Origin: Anniella stebbinsi
Lineage: Eukaryota; Chordata; Lepidosauria; Squamata; Anniellidae
Direction of reading: 5' to 3'
Assembly: GCA_029215795.1 (NCBI GenBank)
Contig: JARDYH010000005.1
Location: 162,217,814-162,281,813 of the forward strand
Length of the DNA: 64,000 nucleotides
Below are positions 31,463 to 41,741 of this stretch, piece after piece. The first letter of the stretch is position 1. Each line of letters opens with the position of its first letter. Below the pieces are notes generated by a model. That model did not search any database. It was not told the DNA's origin and worked only from the letters and a program-made list of their open reading frames with translations. Both the position numbers and the translations under genes were made by a program.

Positions 31463-32815
31463 CTAATTGGACTGGGGCCCTTTGGGAGTTGGCTGCTGAC
31501 TCCCCTGGTCCTTGGGGCCTGGGGGACCCCTGTTCATTCCCCCTCCCTTCTTGTGTCTAGGGCAGATGGAACAATCATGCCTGTAACGGCACTGTGTCCG
31601 AGTGCAGAGCCCGTGGGAACTAAATTCCCAACAAGGCTGGCGGTGCTGAACCGCCTGCCCCGCATTCCCTTTAAAATTGGATGCGGGTTGCTGCCTGATC
31701 ACAATATGGCCGCTATCAGACCTATCCCCAAAACATGGTTTGGCTGGAGTCATGTACTGCAGCCAAAGGTCATTGTCCTTAGCATCCCACAGTAGGGTGT
31801 GGTCAAATGCGGCTCGGCGACGAAACGATTGATCGTATGCCAGCCAGGCCCCTCCCTCATATTCGGAATATGCTCGATAAATAATATCGAGATATTTCGT
31901 CATAATGGCCCCTTTTTCTGGGAAGCGCTGTTGCAGCACGCCCATGTAAATGAGGAAACCAGGCAGCCAATTCGACCAAGTTTTGGATACCCTTTTCCTC
32001 TTCAATTTTTCCTCTTCTTTGTCATATGACTTATCCTTATCCGGGTTTTCACTTTCCCGGTAAAGTAAAGAGAATATGTCCACATACTCCCCCTTCCATA
32101 GTTTCTCCCTTGTGGCCGGTAATAAGTGGTATCCCAGAGGGGCGGCTGTAGACCCCGAGGGGATGGCTGCTCTGTCTACTCCCGCATAGGGGTCAGGTAC
32201 CTGTGGCCCTGTTTGTGGCAGCTTGGCCCCAAGTAATCCTGCTGGCCCCTGCCACACCGTGGCACACGCTGCTTGTGCGGTTAGTACTGGTTGGGTAGTA
32301 GCTGCCGACAAAGCACCGGGCCCTGTCGTTGTGCCCTCTTGAACCGACGTGCTAGTCCCCCGCGCGCCCATGGCCCCTTCAGGCTGAGCATGCGCGGAAA
32401 TGCCTGAGGCGCTGTGCAAAGACAGCAACGCATCAGGCAAAGGACCAACACTGTCCACCCCGGGCGACCCTGCTGAGCTAGGTGCCGTGTGGCCTACGGT
32501 GTCTGTGTGAGTCGTGGCCGCGTGCATGTTTAGTGCTGGCCAACTCATCCCTGGAAACCAAGGGAACCATCCCCACGGCTGGGGGAGATTTCCCATGGTC
32601 TGCTGGGGAGTCAGTGTCGGGTGCATTGATTGCTCACCGTGCCCGAGAAGCCCCGCTGTTCCTGTCGATGGAGGCGAGGACGGCACACGTGGTATGTCAG
32701 CTTCCACTCTATCCGACTCCCCGTGAGGCGATGTCACCGTGGTCCATGCGCGGTCACTAGGCTGCGGCACGGAACCCGCCTGTGCGCGGTTCTGCACTGA
32801 CTCGATGGCCACCAT
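31463..32815 (-). CDS. gag: Ngaro Gag-like protein (unit 2)
   Basis: A 450-codon intact frame with the conserved core and CCCH finger. One residue differs from unit 1 (Thr for Ala, base 32296). Confidence 0.87.
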   Translation of the reverse strand: MVAIESVQNRAQAGSVPQPSDRAWTTVTSPHGESDRVEADIPRVPSSPPSTGTAGLLGHGEQSMHPTLTPQQTMGNLPQPWGWFPWFPGMSWPALNMHAATTHTDTVGHTAPSSAGSPGVDSVGPLPDALLSLHSASGISAHAQPEGAMGARGTSTSVQEGTTTGPGALSAATTQPVLTAQAACATVWQGPAGLLGAKLPQTGPQVPDPYAGVDRAAIPSGSTAAPLGYHLLPATREKLWKGEYVDIFSLLYRESENPDKDKSYDKEEEKLKRKRVSKTWSNWLPGFLIYMGVLQQRFPEKGAIMTKYLDIIYRAYSEYEGGAWLAYDQSFRRRAAFDHTLLWDAKDNDLWLQYMTPAKPCFGDRSDSGHIVIRQQPASNFKGNAGQAVQHRQPCWEFSSHGLCTRTQCRYRHDCSICPRHKKGGGMNRGPPGPKDQGSQQPTPKGPQSN

Positions 32816-32819
32816 CCTG

Positions 32820-33122
32820 CTAGAGAGATGACATTAACTCTTGCTGGCGCTGCCGTCTAGTTTGGTGCCGCCCTCCCGCAGAAGGACTCCTTATGGAAGT
32901 TGGCTGCTGTGCTATGTCTAAACCTTTGTCACGCTCAACAGCCTGAATCCTTGCTAATAAATCAGCCAGTTGTGGGTCCATATCCTCGTCCGAGGATGAA
33001 CCACTAACAGGTCTGGGTCTTTTGGGTCGAGGGGGTGCTTTGCTCTTACCCTTCTTACCTTCCCTACCTTTCCTAGTAGGCATGCTGGACCCTACTGTGA
33101 CGTAATGTGTCACCAAGACCAA
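32820..33122 (-). CDS. Small basic ORF upstream of Ngaro gag (unit 2)
   Basis: 100 codons, same translation as 17109-17411. One silent base differs (A in unit 1, G in unit 2, in the ATCCTC.TCCGAGG context). Confidence 0.5.
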   Translation of the reverse strand: MVLVTHYVTVGSSMPTRKGREGKKGKSKAPPRPKRPRPVSGSSSDEDMDPQLADLLARIQAVERDKGLDIAQQPTSIRSPSAGGRHQTRRQRQQELMSSL

Positions 33123-33148
33123 GGAAATCTACAGCCAGTCACCCCGAA

Positions 33149-33172
33149 ATATATATATATATATATATATAT
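33149..33172. repeat. (AT)12 microsatellite (unit 2)
   Basis: Twenty-four bases of AT against forty-two in unit 1. This length difference is the best single marker that distinguishes the two units. Confidence 0.95.
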
Positions 33173-33834
33173 TCCACACCGATATGTGCTACAATTAATT
33201 ATTATTGTAATTATTATTGCTATTCACTTATTTAATTTAATTGTCTTCGGTTTAATTTAGTATTTTATTTTATTTATTTATTTTCTATTATTATTGCCCC
33301 CTACTGGCAAGGGAGCCAACAGCAGGCAAGGAGACACTAGGAAGCTGTTGTTCCCTGTGTTGGCCTGGACGAGACACCAGGTGGCGCTAAAGCACCTCCC
33401 TGTTTAATTTTAACAGTAAATGGCTCCGGGTTTGTTTGTTTGTTTGCCGCCTCCTGCTGCTTCCCCAGCCCCGGCCGGGCTGGAAACGGTAAGGCCGTCT
33501 CTCCCCTATGACCCCTAGACACCTGTCGGGTGAGATCTACCCCCCCCCCCCGCTCCCAGCCACGGAAGGGTTACGGGAGGGTGCCAGAGGCTCCTGCTGG
33601 GCCCACAGCCCCAGCCGCTCCTGTGCCCCCCCCGGTTCGCCGCCCCCCCCAACATCTCCAGGTCGAGCCGTAGAGTCCACGGCCATAGCCCGTAACACCC
33701 AACCCGGCTGCTGAGCGGGGCACTGCCCGCTAGAGAACCAGGACCGTCCGGTCCTGCAAACCTGGGGCCTCAACAGGCCCAACGCCACTGCTCTCCGTCG
33801 CTTGTTCTCCCTGCTCGGCTCCGCTGTGCCTGCT

Positions 33835-34012
33835 GGAGCCGAAGAACGAAGAGGGGGCGCAAGGGGAACAAGGCCCTATACATAGCCTCGTTCCCTCCTC
33901 CCCCAGGTGGCACCACCTCAAGGCAGCCAATGGCTGCCTCCCTGCGTCGCCCACTCGCCCTGCCCGCAAATAGCCTCCCCTGCCCAGGCGCGCCGGGCGT
34001 GGGTTGAGGCAC
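33835..34012 (-). repeat. Ngaro split repeat A1 (unit 2)
   Basis: Copy of 18143-18320. At GGCAGCCAATGG it agrees with A2, whereas unit 1 A1 has GGCAGGCAATGG, so the unit 1 base is the derived one. Confidence 0.9.
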
Positions 34013-34332
34013 AAAGACTTGTATCATTCCCAGGTAACAAATTTAAGAGAATGTGTCAGCAGAATTGGAAAACAGCAATAACAAATGTTGCCATGAGTAT
34101 TACTAATCTTCAAGCTGAGATCTCTTCTCTTGGAGATATAGTAGTACAATACTGTCTAGCCCTTGATTTGATATTAGCTCAAGCAAGTGGGACCTGTGCC
34201 GTGGTCCAAGAAAAATGATGCTTCTATATAAATCATACAGAAGTACAAAGCTCAGAAAGCGAGTGGAGCTCAATGTAGAATTCATGGTCCCAGAGATTGT
34301 TAAAAAGCTATTCTAATTGCAAAAAGTCTATG
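34013..34332 (+). pseudogene. env: ERV env fragment: transmembrane subunit (unit 2)
   Basis: Same TM remnant as 18321-18640, with the TGA in the CX6CC motif. It differs by two single bases (AAGTGGG against AAGCGGG; AAAGCGAG against AAAGAGAG). Confidence 0.83.
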
Positions 34333-34473
34333 TTGCATTGCAACCTTAATAAAACACTGCTGCATGAGAGAACCCAAATGGTTCAGAGACAACGTACAGA
34401 GAGAGAATACATAAAATTGTTTCATTGAAACCCACAGCAGTTGTTAAACCAGTGTGAGCTATTGTTAATGCTC

Positions 34474-34484
34474 AAAAGGTGGGA
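34474..34484 (+). promoter_or_regulatory. Polypurine tract (unit 2)
   Basis: AAAAGGTGGGA, one base before LTR 3. Confidence 0.75.
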
Positions 34485-34865
34485 CTGTGGCGGGAATATT
34501 TCTGGTATGATCATAACAATAGCTAGTGATAACAACATTTAAATGATTGAGAAACTAATATTGATTTCATGCTTCTAATAAAACCATGTATCTGTTCTCC
34601 TGTAAGATAAAACCAGCAATGTACTAGCTAGATGTGTTGAGCCTCATCATAATGAACTTTGGTCCACTAGCAACTATATGCATTCTGTATTGTTTTAGTT
34701 TATCTTGACCTCCATCATTCATATGTGGCGCCTTTCTCTGTTTTGACTTAGAGACAAATTACATCATTCCTATGTGCTACCCTGTATTATTGTAAACTTT
34801 CCCCTGGTACAAAGGTGATTCTGTACAAAAAGTTAGATATGCTAATTCTGATGTTTCCAGTTTCC

Positions 34866-34873
34866 TATATAAG
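34866..34873 (+). promoter_or_regulatory. LTR 3 TATA box
   Basis: TATATAAG; if active it would fire outward into the right flank. Confidence 0.7.
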
Positions 34874-34942
34874 AGTGATACCCAATATACTTAATTCAGT
34901 CAGAGGTCTATCTCTGGCTCCCTCAGCTGATGTGTCTTCTTC

Positions 34943-34948
34943 AATAAA
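34943..34948 (+). terminator. LTR 3 polyadenylation signal
   Basis: AATAAA in the R region; it would end unit 2 transcripts. Confidence 0.68.
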
Positions 34949-35800
34949 CATACCTTTTTAAAGAAACCAATAAGTGAGTATCTTTGGTCTCCACTGTAAC
35001 TGAGTATAGTTGCTTGCATGAATATAACTCCATTGAAGTTATTGGGTGGGAAGTCACTGATCTATGGGAGGTCCCTTCCCCATCTTAAGGTTATTCATCC
35101 CTAGTCTACATTTAGGCCAGTTACTGTATCAAAGCATTATAAAGAATTAGAGTAAAGATCTTTCTCATAAGGGATCTGTGACAATAAATGACCCCTTTCT
35201 CATAAGAGGGAGTCATAGGCCTCCCTGGGGGACTCAAATTCCTGCCACACATACCACCTGAAATCTATTCTTAGATGAAGGGGTAGTAGTTAAAGTCCTA
35301 AAATTGATAATTCACCTGAACGAGCATTCCGCCAAAACTCCCCTCTCCACTGACATGGAACCTTCCAAGTCCACGCCAATTGGGGAGGGCATACTTACAT
35401 CTGCTCCAGGGGTAGGAGATTGTAAACAGCTATTTTCAGGCTATTCTTACTTTACTTTCTATGAGATGCTGAGGGTTATTTCTTTTAAAAGAAAAATGAA
35501 GTTTATGATGGCCATCTGTCTCTTCCCTTATTCCACATTGCTTTTTTCTGGGTGATACCCATGGGAAACAGGTGAAAATTCACGAGAGAGGTTTTGGACT
35601 TGGTGCTTTCCTTCTTTCCTTTCTTATTCCTATTGAGAAGATCAACCAAAGAAACATCAAGTTCTGCCTGTGTTCTGGTTCCCATAGTGGCCAGATTTTT
35701 CTGAGAAGCCCACAACCAGGACATGGGTTCCATAGCATTCTCATGCTCATGTTTATTAGCTACTGGTATTACGGCCTCTGCTGCTGGAGGTACTTTATAG

Positions 35801-37369
35801 TAGGGGTGTGCACGGACCCCCCGGATCGGATCGGGACCCGGATCGGGACCTCCAATTTTGTCCCGGACCGGTTCGGACAAAATCGGAGGCCCCCCGGACC
35901 GGATCGAGTCCGATCCCGACCCAAAAATCGTATATTTTTGGATCGGCCGCCATTTTTTTCCCCATAGACTTGCATTGCAATGCAAGTCTATGAGGAAAAA
36001 ATGGCGGCGGGTGGGTAAGGGGGGGCCTAACTCCCTCCCCCCCCGGGGCCGTCCGCTGTGGACGGCCCGGCAGGTAAACCCCCTCCCCCGCGCTCCCTAC
36101 CCCCCCTGGGGCCGCCCGCTTCCATCCGCTGGCGCCTGCGGGCGCCAGCGGATAGAAGCGGACGGCTCCGGGGGGGGGTAAGCCCCCTTCCCCGCCACTT
36201 ACCTTCTCGGCCCGTCCGGCGCCGGCGGCTACTACCAGCGGGCTCCGCGGCCTACTCTCGAGTAGCGCGCCGGGTGATGACATCACCCGGCGCGCCACCC
36301 TGGAGCAGGCCGCGGAGCCTGCTGGGAGTAGTAGGCGCCGGCGCCGGACGGGAGCCGCCGGGCCAGGCAGGTAAGGGCCCCCCTCCCCCCTCCCCCCTCC
36401 GCGCGCCCCCTCCTCCCCTCCACGCACCCCCTCCTTACGTTTCCGGCCCGACGGCTCCCGTCCGGCGCCGGCGCCTACTACTTCCAGCAGGCTCCGCGGC
36501 CTGCTCTAGAGTAGCGCGCCGGGTGATGACATCACCCGGTGCGCCATCCTAGAGCAGGCCGCGGAGCCTGCTGGGAGTAGTAGGCGCCGGCGCCGGACGG
36601 GAGCCGCCGGGCCGGGCAGGTAAGGGCCCCCCTCCCCCCTCCCCCCTCCGCGCGCCCCCTCCTCCCCTCCACGCACCCCCTCCTTACCTTTCCGGCCCGG
36701 CGGCTCCCGTCCGGCGCCGGTGCCTACTACTTCCAGCAGGCTCCGCGGCCTGCTCTAGAGTAGCGCGCCGGGTGATGACATCACCCGGTGCGCCATCCTA
36801 GAGCAGGCTGCGGAGCCTGCTGGGAGTAGTAGGCGCCGGCGCCGGACGGGAGCCGCCGGGCCGGAAAGGTAAGGGCCCCCCTCCCCCCTCCGCGCGCCCC
36901 CTCCTCCCCTCCACGCACCCCCTCCTTACCTTCCCGGCCCGGTGGCTCCCGTCCGGCGCCGGCGCCTACTACTACCAGCAGGCTCCGCGGCCTGCTCTAG
37001 AGTAGCGCGCCGGGTGATGACATCACCCGGCGCGCCACCCTAGAGCAGGCCGCGGAGCCTGCTAGTAGTAGTAGGCGCCGGCGCCGGACGGGAGCCACCG
37101 GGCCGAGAAGGTAAGTGCCCCCCTCCTCCCCCCCCCGCTGTCCACTTTCATCGGCGGGCGCCCGCTGGCGCCCGCCAATGGAAGCGGCGGTGGGCGCCAG
37201 TGGGCGCCCGCCGATCCGCCGATCCGCCGAACCGGTTCGGAGCTTTTTCGGACCGGTTCGGATTGGATCGGCCGATCCAGCTGCGGGATCGGAAATCGGA
37301 TAATTTATCCGATTTCCCACTGGACCGGACTCGGATCGTGGATCGGGTCCGATCCAGTGCACATCCCTA
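35801..37369. mobile_element. hAT-type MITE with palindromic GC-rich core
   Basis: The element begins TAGGGGTGTGCACGG and ends with the near-inverse GTGCACATCCCTA. It is flanked by CTTTATAG on both sides (35793-35800 and 37370-37377), an 8-bp target duplication typical of hAT. Copy 2 of the segmental duplication has the empty site with a single CTTTATAG at about 46257-46264. Both ends carry GATCGG-rich subterminal DNA. No transposase is encoded; long frames inside reflect GC bias. The centre is a tandem array of four large palindromes (annotated separately). Confidence 0.93.
36190..37115. repeat. Four tandem palindromic modules inside the MITE
   Basis: Four modules at a period of about 240-250 bp are centred near 36281, 36531, 36781 and 37021. 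Each is an inverted repeat of roughly 150-170 bp around GGGTGATGACATCACCC, flanked by CGCGCC and paired CTCCGCGGCCTGCTC / GAGCAGGCCGCGGAG arms. GC content is extreme. The centre TGATGACATCA resembles a CRE/AP-1-type site. Each module could extrude as a long hairpin. Confidence 0.85.
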
Positions 37370-37485
37370 CTTTATAGGACAAAGAGGGAAGGAAGCACCA
37401 ACAAGCTGGAGACAAAAGGAGAGCAAAGCTCTGGTGCTATGTAAAAATATATTTTTCTTTATTTCTTATGTCTTATCTTCTGTAT

Positions 37486-37523
37486 GCTCGACGCGTTTCG
37501 GTTGTGAAACCTTCGTGAGGAGC
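37486..37523 (-). ncRNA. Hammerhead-like motif, core damaged (copy 1)
   Basis: On the minus strand: GCTC, CTCACGA in the place of CUGANGA, one extra A, stem II GGTT-TCAC-AACC, GAAA, CGCG, GTC and GAGC, which pairs with GCTC. The layout matches the Penelope-type minimal hammerhead. The core has C where G5 is invariant, so cleavage is not expected. It is probably a fossil Penelope terminal repeat. Confidence 0.55.
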
Positions 37524-37558
37524 TACACAAAAACTGGAGCACTTCTTTGCAAATTGTT

Positions 37559-38517
37559 GTGGAATGTGACTTTTATGTGCCACTGCTCTAGCCAATGTAT
37601 GCAGCTCTGGCATGAAGAAATGCCCACCTGCCTGCACGGCCAAGGCAGGCAGACTGGGTCATTTTTCAAGCACAATGAGGTCAAAGCGGTGCATGAGAGT
37701 TGTTTTGATGGGTTCCTCCAGGTTTCCTCACTACCTACAGTATCTCCTGGCCCAATGAGGACCTTCCTGCTATGGCTGGCTAAAATAACTACAACACCAG
37801 TGCTATTCCCTACCCCCAATCCTTTTAATTTGTACTTAGACATGCATGGCCTAATCAATGAGACAAGGCAGCAGCAGTTCACCATCTTTTGAGTAATACA
37901 TTTTACTTTTATGACTGCATATGGAAGGCACTGCCTAGATTTATCCACAGGTTTTGAAAGTTCATTGTACTCATAAAAAATATACTTATCAGTCAAAGCA
38001 GCAGCAGCAGCAGCAGCATGGAGGGCATTACTGGAAACAGTGCATGTTGTTGAGAGCTTACTTCCGAGTAGTGCCTGCAGCTGTGCATCTGAAATTGGGC
38101 ACAGATGAGTCCCCTCAAGGCCATCTGTGAGATGCCCATGAGTACTGGATGACGTCTCTTGAAAAAGGGCCACATTTCAGCCACCTGAAACAGTGTAATT
38201 GAAAGCTTACTTCCGAGTAACGCTTGCACCGATTGTTCTAAAATTTGGCACACAAGACTAGCAACACTCATTCTGCACTGTGACCAAGGTTCAAACCTGT
38301 AACTTGGAAAATTAATAAGTTTTCGGCCTCTCTGACTCAAAACTCAACTCTAGAGTTTCTAGGGCAAAATGGAGAAAGCTATAATATAGGATTTCTGATC
38401 ATTATCGGAAATACGATATGATATGGTTCACCTACGATATAATCGGAGACGATAAATCTTTTGGTCTGAAATTCCAAAAACAATATGATACGCTAGTATC
38501 GGGCGTGCACATCCCTA
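37559..38517. mobile_element. hAT fragment, 3' part with right TIR
   Basis: The segment ends CGTGCACATCCCTA, the same right terminus as the MITE at 35801, preceded by CGATAT/ATCGGA-rich subterminal DNA. Its middle (about 38080-38170) resembles 53800-53890 in the hAT at 50054: CTGAAATTGG, CAGATGA, AGGCCATCTGT and a GGGCCAC/GACCAC end occur in the same order. A further internal repeat pairs 38050-38100 with 38195-38255 (CTTACTTCCGAGTA). The left end is not found, so it is truncated at or near the segmental-duplication breakpoint. Confidence 0.6.
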
Positions 38518-40668
38518 GTGTAAAGATGTTGAGAAAGCTAGCAGAGATGCCCAGGGCCCTTGCATGACTACACATCACAGGTCACATGGTTTAATTTATA
38601 TACTTACTCATTTATTTATTGAGTATTTATGTATGCATGTCTATTCTGACTTTCTTAAAACATCACAAAACATTGTAGAAAGAAGAACATATCAATGGCA
38701 ACAAATTGACCTCCTGCATCTTTAACAGTTGAATAGAAATGTTAATTTAATCTCTGGCTTTCTCTGAACTGTTTTAGTACCTTCAGGTTTGGAGAGTCCA
38801 GAGTCCCCCTCCACCCAGAGGCATGGGCCATGCTGCTGAAATCACTAGGTCCCTTAACCCACCCCAGGGGTAAGGTGCCACACTACTGCTGGAATCACTG
38901 TGCCTCTCCTGCCAGAGGAAAGGACCCATGCTGAAATCACGGAAGGACTAGCCTCCATCTTGCTGCTGAAATCACCAGGCTTCTTGCTTGCCAGAGGAAG
39001 GTGCCATCGGTGGATGCCTTGCCTCAGCTAGTCAAGGCTCCCTGTTTTCCTTCCTCTTCACTGAGACCAGGAGCTGCAACCCATGCTAGTTGCCTTCTGC
39101 AGGAAAGGGCTTCGGACTAGGATGAACCTATGGAAAGGAGGACAGGGTTCCTGTACCTGTAACAGTGGAATAGAAAGGTTAATTTCAGCAGGTGTCATTT
39201 GTAAGCATGCAGCACCTGGTGAAATTCCCTCTTCATCACAACAGTTAAAGCTGCAGGAGCCCTGCCTAGCATGACCAGAACCCTAACCATAACCCTATTC
39301 TTGATAGTTGATAGTGTGAACTTGCACACCTGCGAATAACTGCCAAAGGGGAAAATTATGAACACATTCGTGCAAATTCCCAGAACCCCCCCCCCCAAAT
39401 AAATCAGGGGTCAGGAAGCAAGTGAAGCCCCCTCCAACGTATCATTTGGGCATCATTGGTGGGAGAGTCACTGGGGAGAGAGGGGACTGAGGCTGCTGGG
39501 GGGGCATGATCAGGAAGAGCAGCAGGGATTTGTGTCACTCGTTTTGAACAACACTGGGTTCTCACTTTGGTTTGTTACCACCAGATCATCAATTTTCTGT
39601 ATGGCCGTTTCTATACCAAGCTGTTTGCCTGGGACGGCCCCTGGCTGGTCCCTGTGCACCAATGGTGTGTATATTAGGTACTTCTGGGATTGCCATCCCT
39701 CCCTCTACACCCCTATAGCGTAGAAAGGGCCTATGTTTACCCTGCATAGCTCAGGCTCCCATTAAGTCTGGAGGACAGCCCAATTTGGATCTACCCAAGT
39801 TGTTCTGAAAATAATTTCAAATTTATATATATGTATTCCAGTGAGTTTTGAAATACAAAATTTTATGCATAGTCCCCTTTTTAAATTGCACTGCTTTATG
39901 CAGAAACAAGGCGGAATGAATTTAAGGGTGAACACTGATCAAATTGGCATAGGCCAAACACAGAATGATCCTACCATTCCTAGGGTTGACCTTGCAATTG
40001 CCACCATCAGTTCCAGTTCACAGCAGCCATTCCATCTGGCTGTAGAAGAGGGAGGGATGGGAATCAGGGCCACTCCATTGGCTCTGCAGAGAGACCAACT
40101 CCGCTTGGCTCCTCTTCTCCCTGGACCAATTCCATCGCAAGTGGTCATGTTCTTCCATTGATAACATAGTGTTTGTAGGCATTTTTCAATGTACATATCT
40201 TTCCGTGCACATTTTTTTCAAACGTACATGTCCTATGGAATGCATTTGGCGGGGTGGATAATGTGTGTAATCTGACTTCAGGTTGTGCTGGAATGTGGTG
40301 AACTGAGTAAATCCAGATGAATAATGTACTGAAACTAATTTCTCATACATCCCTGTGTTTCAGACTGAAACAAACTCAACCCCCTTCAGTTGTGGGACAT
40401 ATATAACAAGCTCTCCAAAGATGATGATCTCAACCTTGAACAAAACCAAGGAAATGCTCTCTGCCCATGCCTGTTGTTATTTTTGGAAGGGAAGCTGCCA
40501 TTGTGCCAATGAAGTGTTGCCACGAGAGAAAAGCGCTAATCCCACAATCCTGCACACCACGCTCCTGGCTATTGTCCACATGTTATTCACACCCTTTCTT
40601 ACCACCATTTTGCTAATCCCATCCCCACCTTCATGAGTGACATATTTATGGATTATACACCTGATTAA
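38518..40668. other. Spacer between duplication copies, no gene seen
   Basis: Unique sequence within this window. It contains a weak ~60-bp periodicity at 38825-38985 (GCTGAAATCAC recurring four times with changes), one short dispersed repeat (39133-39290) and a C-run at about 39388-39397. Frames are short and I see no codon-like structure or splice pattern. A fragment after 40640 leads into duplication copy 2. Confidence 0.6.
39133..39290 (+). repeat. ~150-bp dispersed repeat, copy a
   Basis: Shares AATTTCAGC, GTGTCATTTGTA, GGTGA.ATTCCCTCTTCATCACAACAGT and a CAGGAGCCCTG end with the three copies at 48502-48985. Family name unknown to me. Confidence 0.7.
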
Positions 40669-41741
40669 CATAGCTGAGCTGTTGCTCCCTTTATCTTTTT
40701 TATGAAGTCGGGGTGCACATTTCTTCAGAGAGGAAGCACACTATTTGGAAGGCACTTTTTAAAGCAAAGCAAAACCAGGTGGAAAGGAAATATTTTGTGT
40801 AGGACAATGATGTTTAAAAATCTTTACGGTCAATTAAAAGCATTCCTCCAGTCAGAGTGGTTTCTTGGGGGGTGGGGAAGGGTATGAACAGGATGGCTGC
40901 TTCGAGCACCAAATTATATTAGGGAACCAAAATGACCCCCCTAAAAGTAGTGACATTCCTCTAGCTCCTGCCCTTTGCTGGCCACACACCTATACGTGCC
41001 ACCCAGAGATTGAGCGACACAAACGCACACACTATCTCTCTCACTCAGAGGAATCTCCTAGAACAAGAGAGCAGGTGAACTCTCTGGAATGCTGTGATGA
41101 TCAAAGAAATGGACTGACGTTGTTCATCACCTGCTCGGCCCTCCAGACTTTGCCGTGCATCCCTACAAGCTTGATATGCAACAAGTCAGGCCACCTCATG
41201 GATTATCTGGGGGAGGGGTGGCTTCACAAAGAAAAAGAAACACAAATTGCAGCCATTATCTGCATGATTTGAGCAAATTTGCTATACTTCTATTTACCAA
41301 AATAAAACAAAAACCCACCCAAAACCTAGATTTTGGGGAAAACCTGCAGCTCTGATCACAATTGTATGCCAGGTGGGCAGCGGACATCTGTCAGGCCAGA
41401 AAGCAGCAGGATTTGCAAACAACAGCCATCCCTACCAATAAGCCAAAAGGACAGACAATCTCCAGGGTGCCTTCACCCAGAATGCTTCACTCTAAGGAAG
41501 AGCTCCTCAGAGCACATTACAAAGGGGGGAGGCAGGTGATGGGGAGAGACAGAAGAGCCAGAGGCAGTAAGCCTATGTGCACCAGTTGCTGGGGAATATG
41601 GGAGGGAGGGTTCTGTTGCATGCGTGTCCTATTTGGGGGTTTTCTGTGGGCAGCTGTGTGAACAAAAAACCTGGAATAGATGGAGCCTTGGTCTGATCCA
41701 GCAGGGCTCTCATCACAGTCTTAATAGAAAGAGGAGGACAG

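Larger units (their letters stand above)
27021..34012 (-). mobile_element. Ngaro-like retrotransposon (unit 2)
   Basis: The second copy (6992 bp) of the element at 11310-18320, at the identical position in env. Parts are B2 27021-27442, A2 27612-27789, B1 27790-28211 and A1 33835-34012. It has the same stops, T14 run and Penelope insert. It differs by an 18-bp shorter AT microsatellite, one C fewer in a C-run, and a few substitutions. An identical insertion point and identical lesions show it was copied with the provirus and did not insert independently. Confidence 0.92.
3083..35249 (+). mobile_element. Tandem endogenous retrovirus, three LTRs and two internal regions
   Basis: Three LTRs (3083-3846, 18794-19557, 34486-35249) enclose two internal regions. 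The unit period is 15711 bp for the first and 15692 bp for the second. The 19-bp difference comes from a shorter AT microsatellite (18 bp) and one base in a C-run. Otherwise I found only about ten single-base differences between units. The whole array is flanked by CATA on both sides, a 4-bp target duplication, and the segmental duplicate preserves the uninterrupted site at about 43747-43750. Features that place it with gammaretrovirus-like class I ERVs are the tRNA-His primer site, a single CCHC knuckle, the RNase H sequence and a CX6CC-type TM. All genes are broken. The array most likely arose by unequal recombination between the 5' and 3' LTRs of one provirus that already carried the nested Ngaro element. 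A false duplication in the assembly is the main alternative. Confidence 0.92.
34486..35249 (+). repeat. ERV LTR 3 (3')
   Basis: 764 bp, starting TGTGGCGGGAA and ending TTCCTGCCACA. The start pairs better with the end than do LTRs 1 and 2, which have T at the fourth base. It is followed by CATACCACCTG, which completes the 4-bp target duplication. TATA is at 34866-34873 and AATAAA at 34943-34948. Confidence 0.95.
35250..37558. repeat. Segmental duplication, copy 1, right arm
   Basis: With the hAT MITE at 35801-37369 removed, this arm matches 43751-46446 without its LINE insert. The match ends at GCAAATTGTTGT (37558 and 46446), after which the copies diverge completely. No gene is seen. The distal part contains the hammerhead-like motif at 37486-37523. 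Confidence 0.9.

Noticed and set aside
3083..35249. CRISPR-like or bacterial mobile island reading of the direct repeats
   Set aside because: Repeats are LTRs and split direct repeats of eukaryotic retroelements, with polyadenylation signals and splice donors; no Cas genes or short regular spacers.
35795..36427. 210-codon minus-strand ORF rich in Gly, Arg and Pro
   Set aside because: Composition follows the GC-rich palindromic MITE core; stops are depleted by base bias and no domain is seen.
37200..37892. 230-codon plus-strand ORF
   Set aside because: It runs from inside the GC-rich hAT MITE across its right end into the duplication arm and a hAT fragment, with no recognisable domain. It is a chance frame over repeat junctions.
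38825..38985. Minisatellite based on GCTGAAATCAC
   Set aside because: Only four loosely spaced, diverged occurrences; too weak to call a tandem repeat.
40702..41272. Small ORFs conserved between the two duplication arms (also 34-604)
   Set aside because: Conservation is no higher than in flanking non-coding DNA of the recent duplication, and substitutions include several amino-acid changes.
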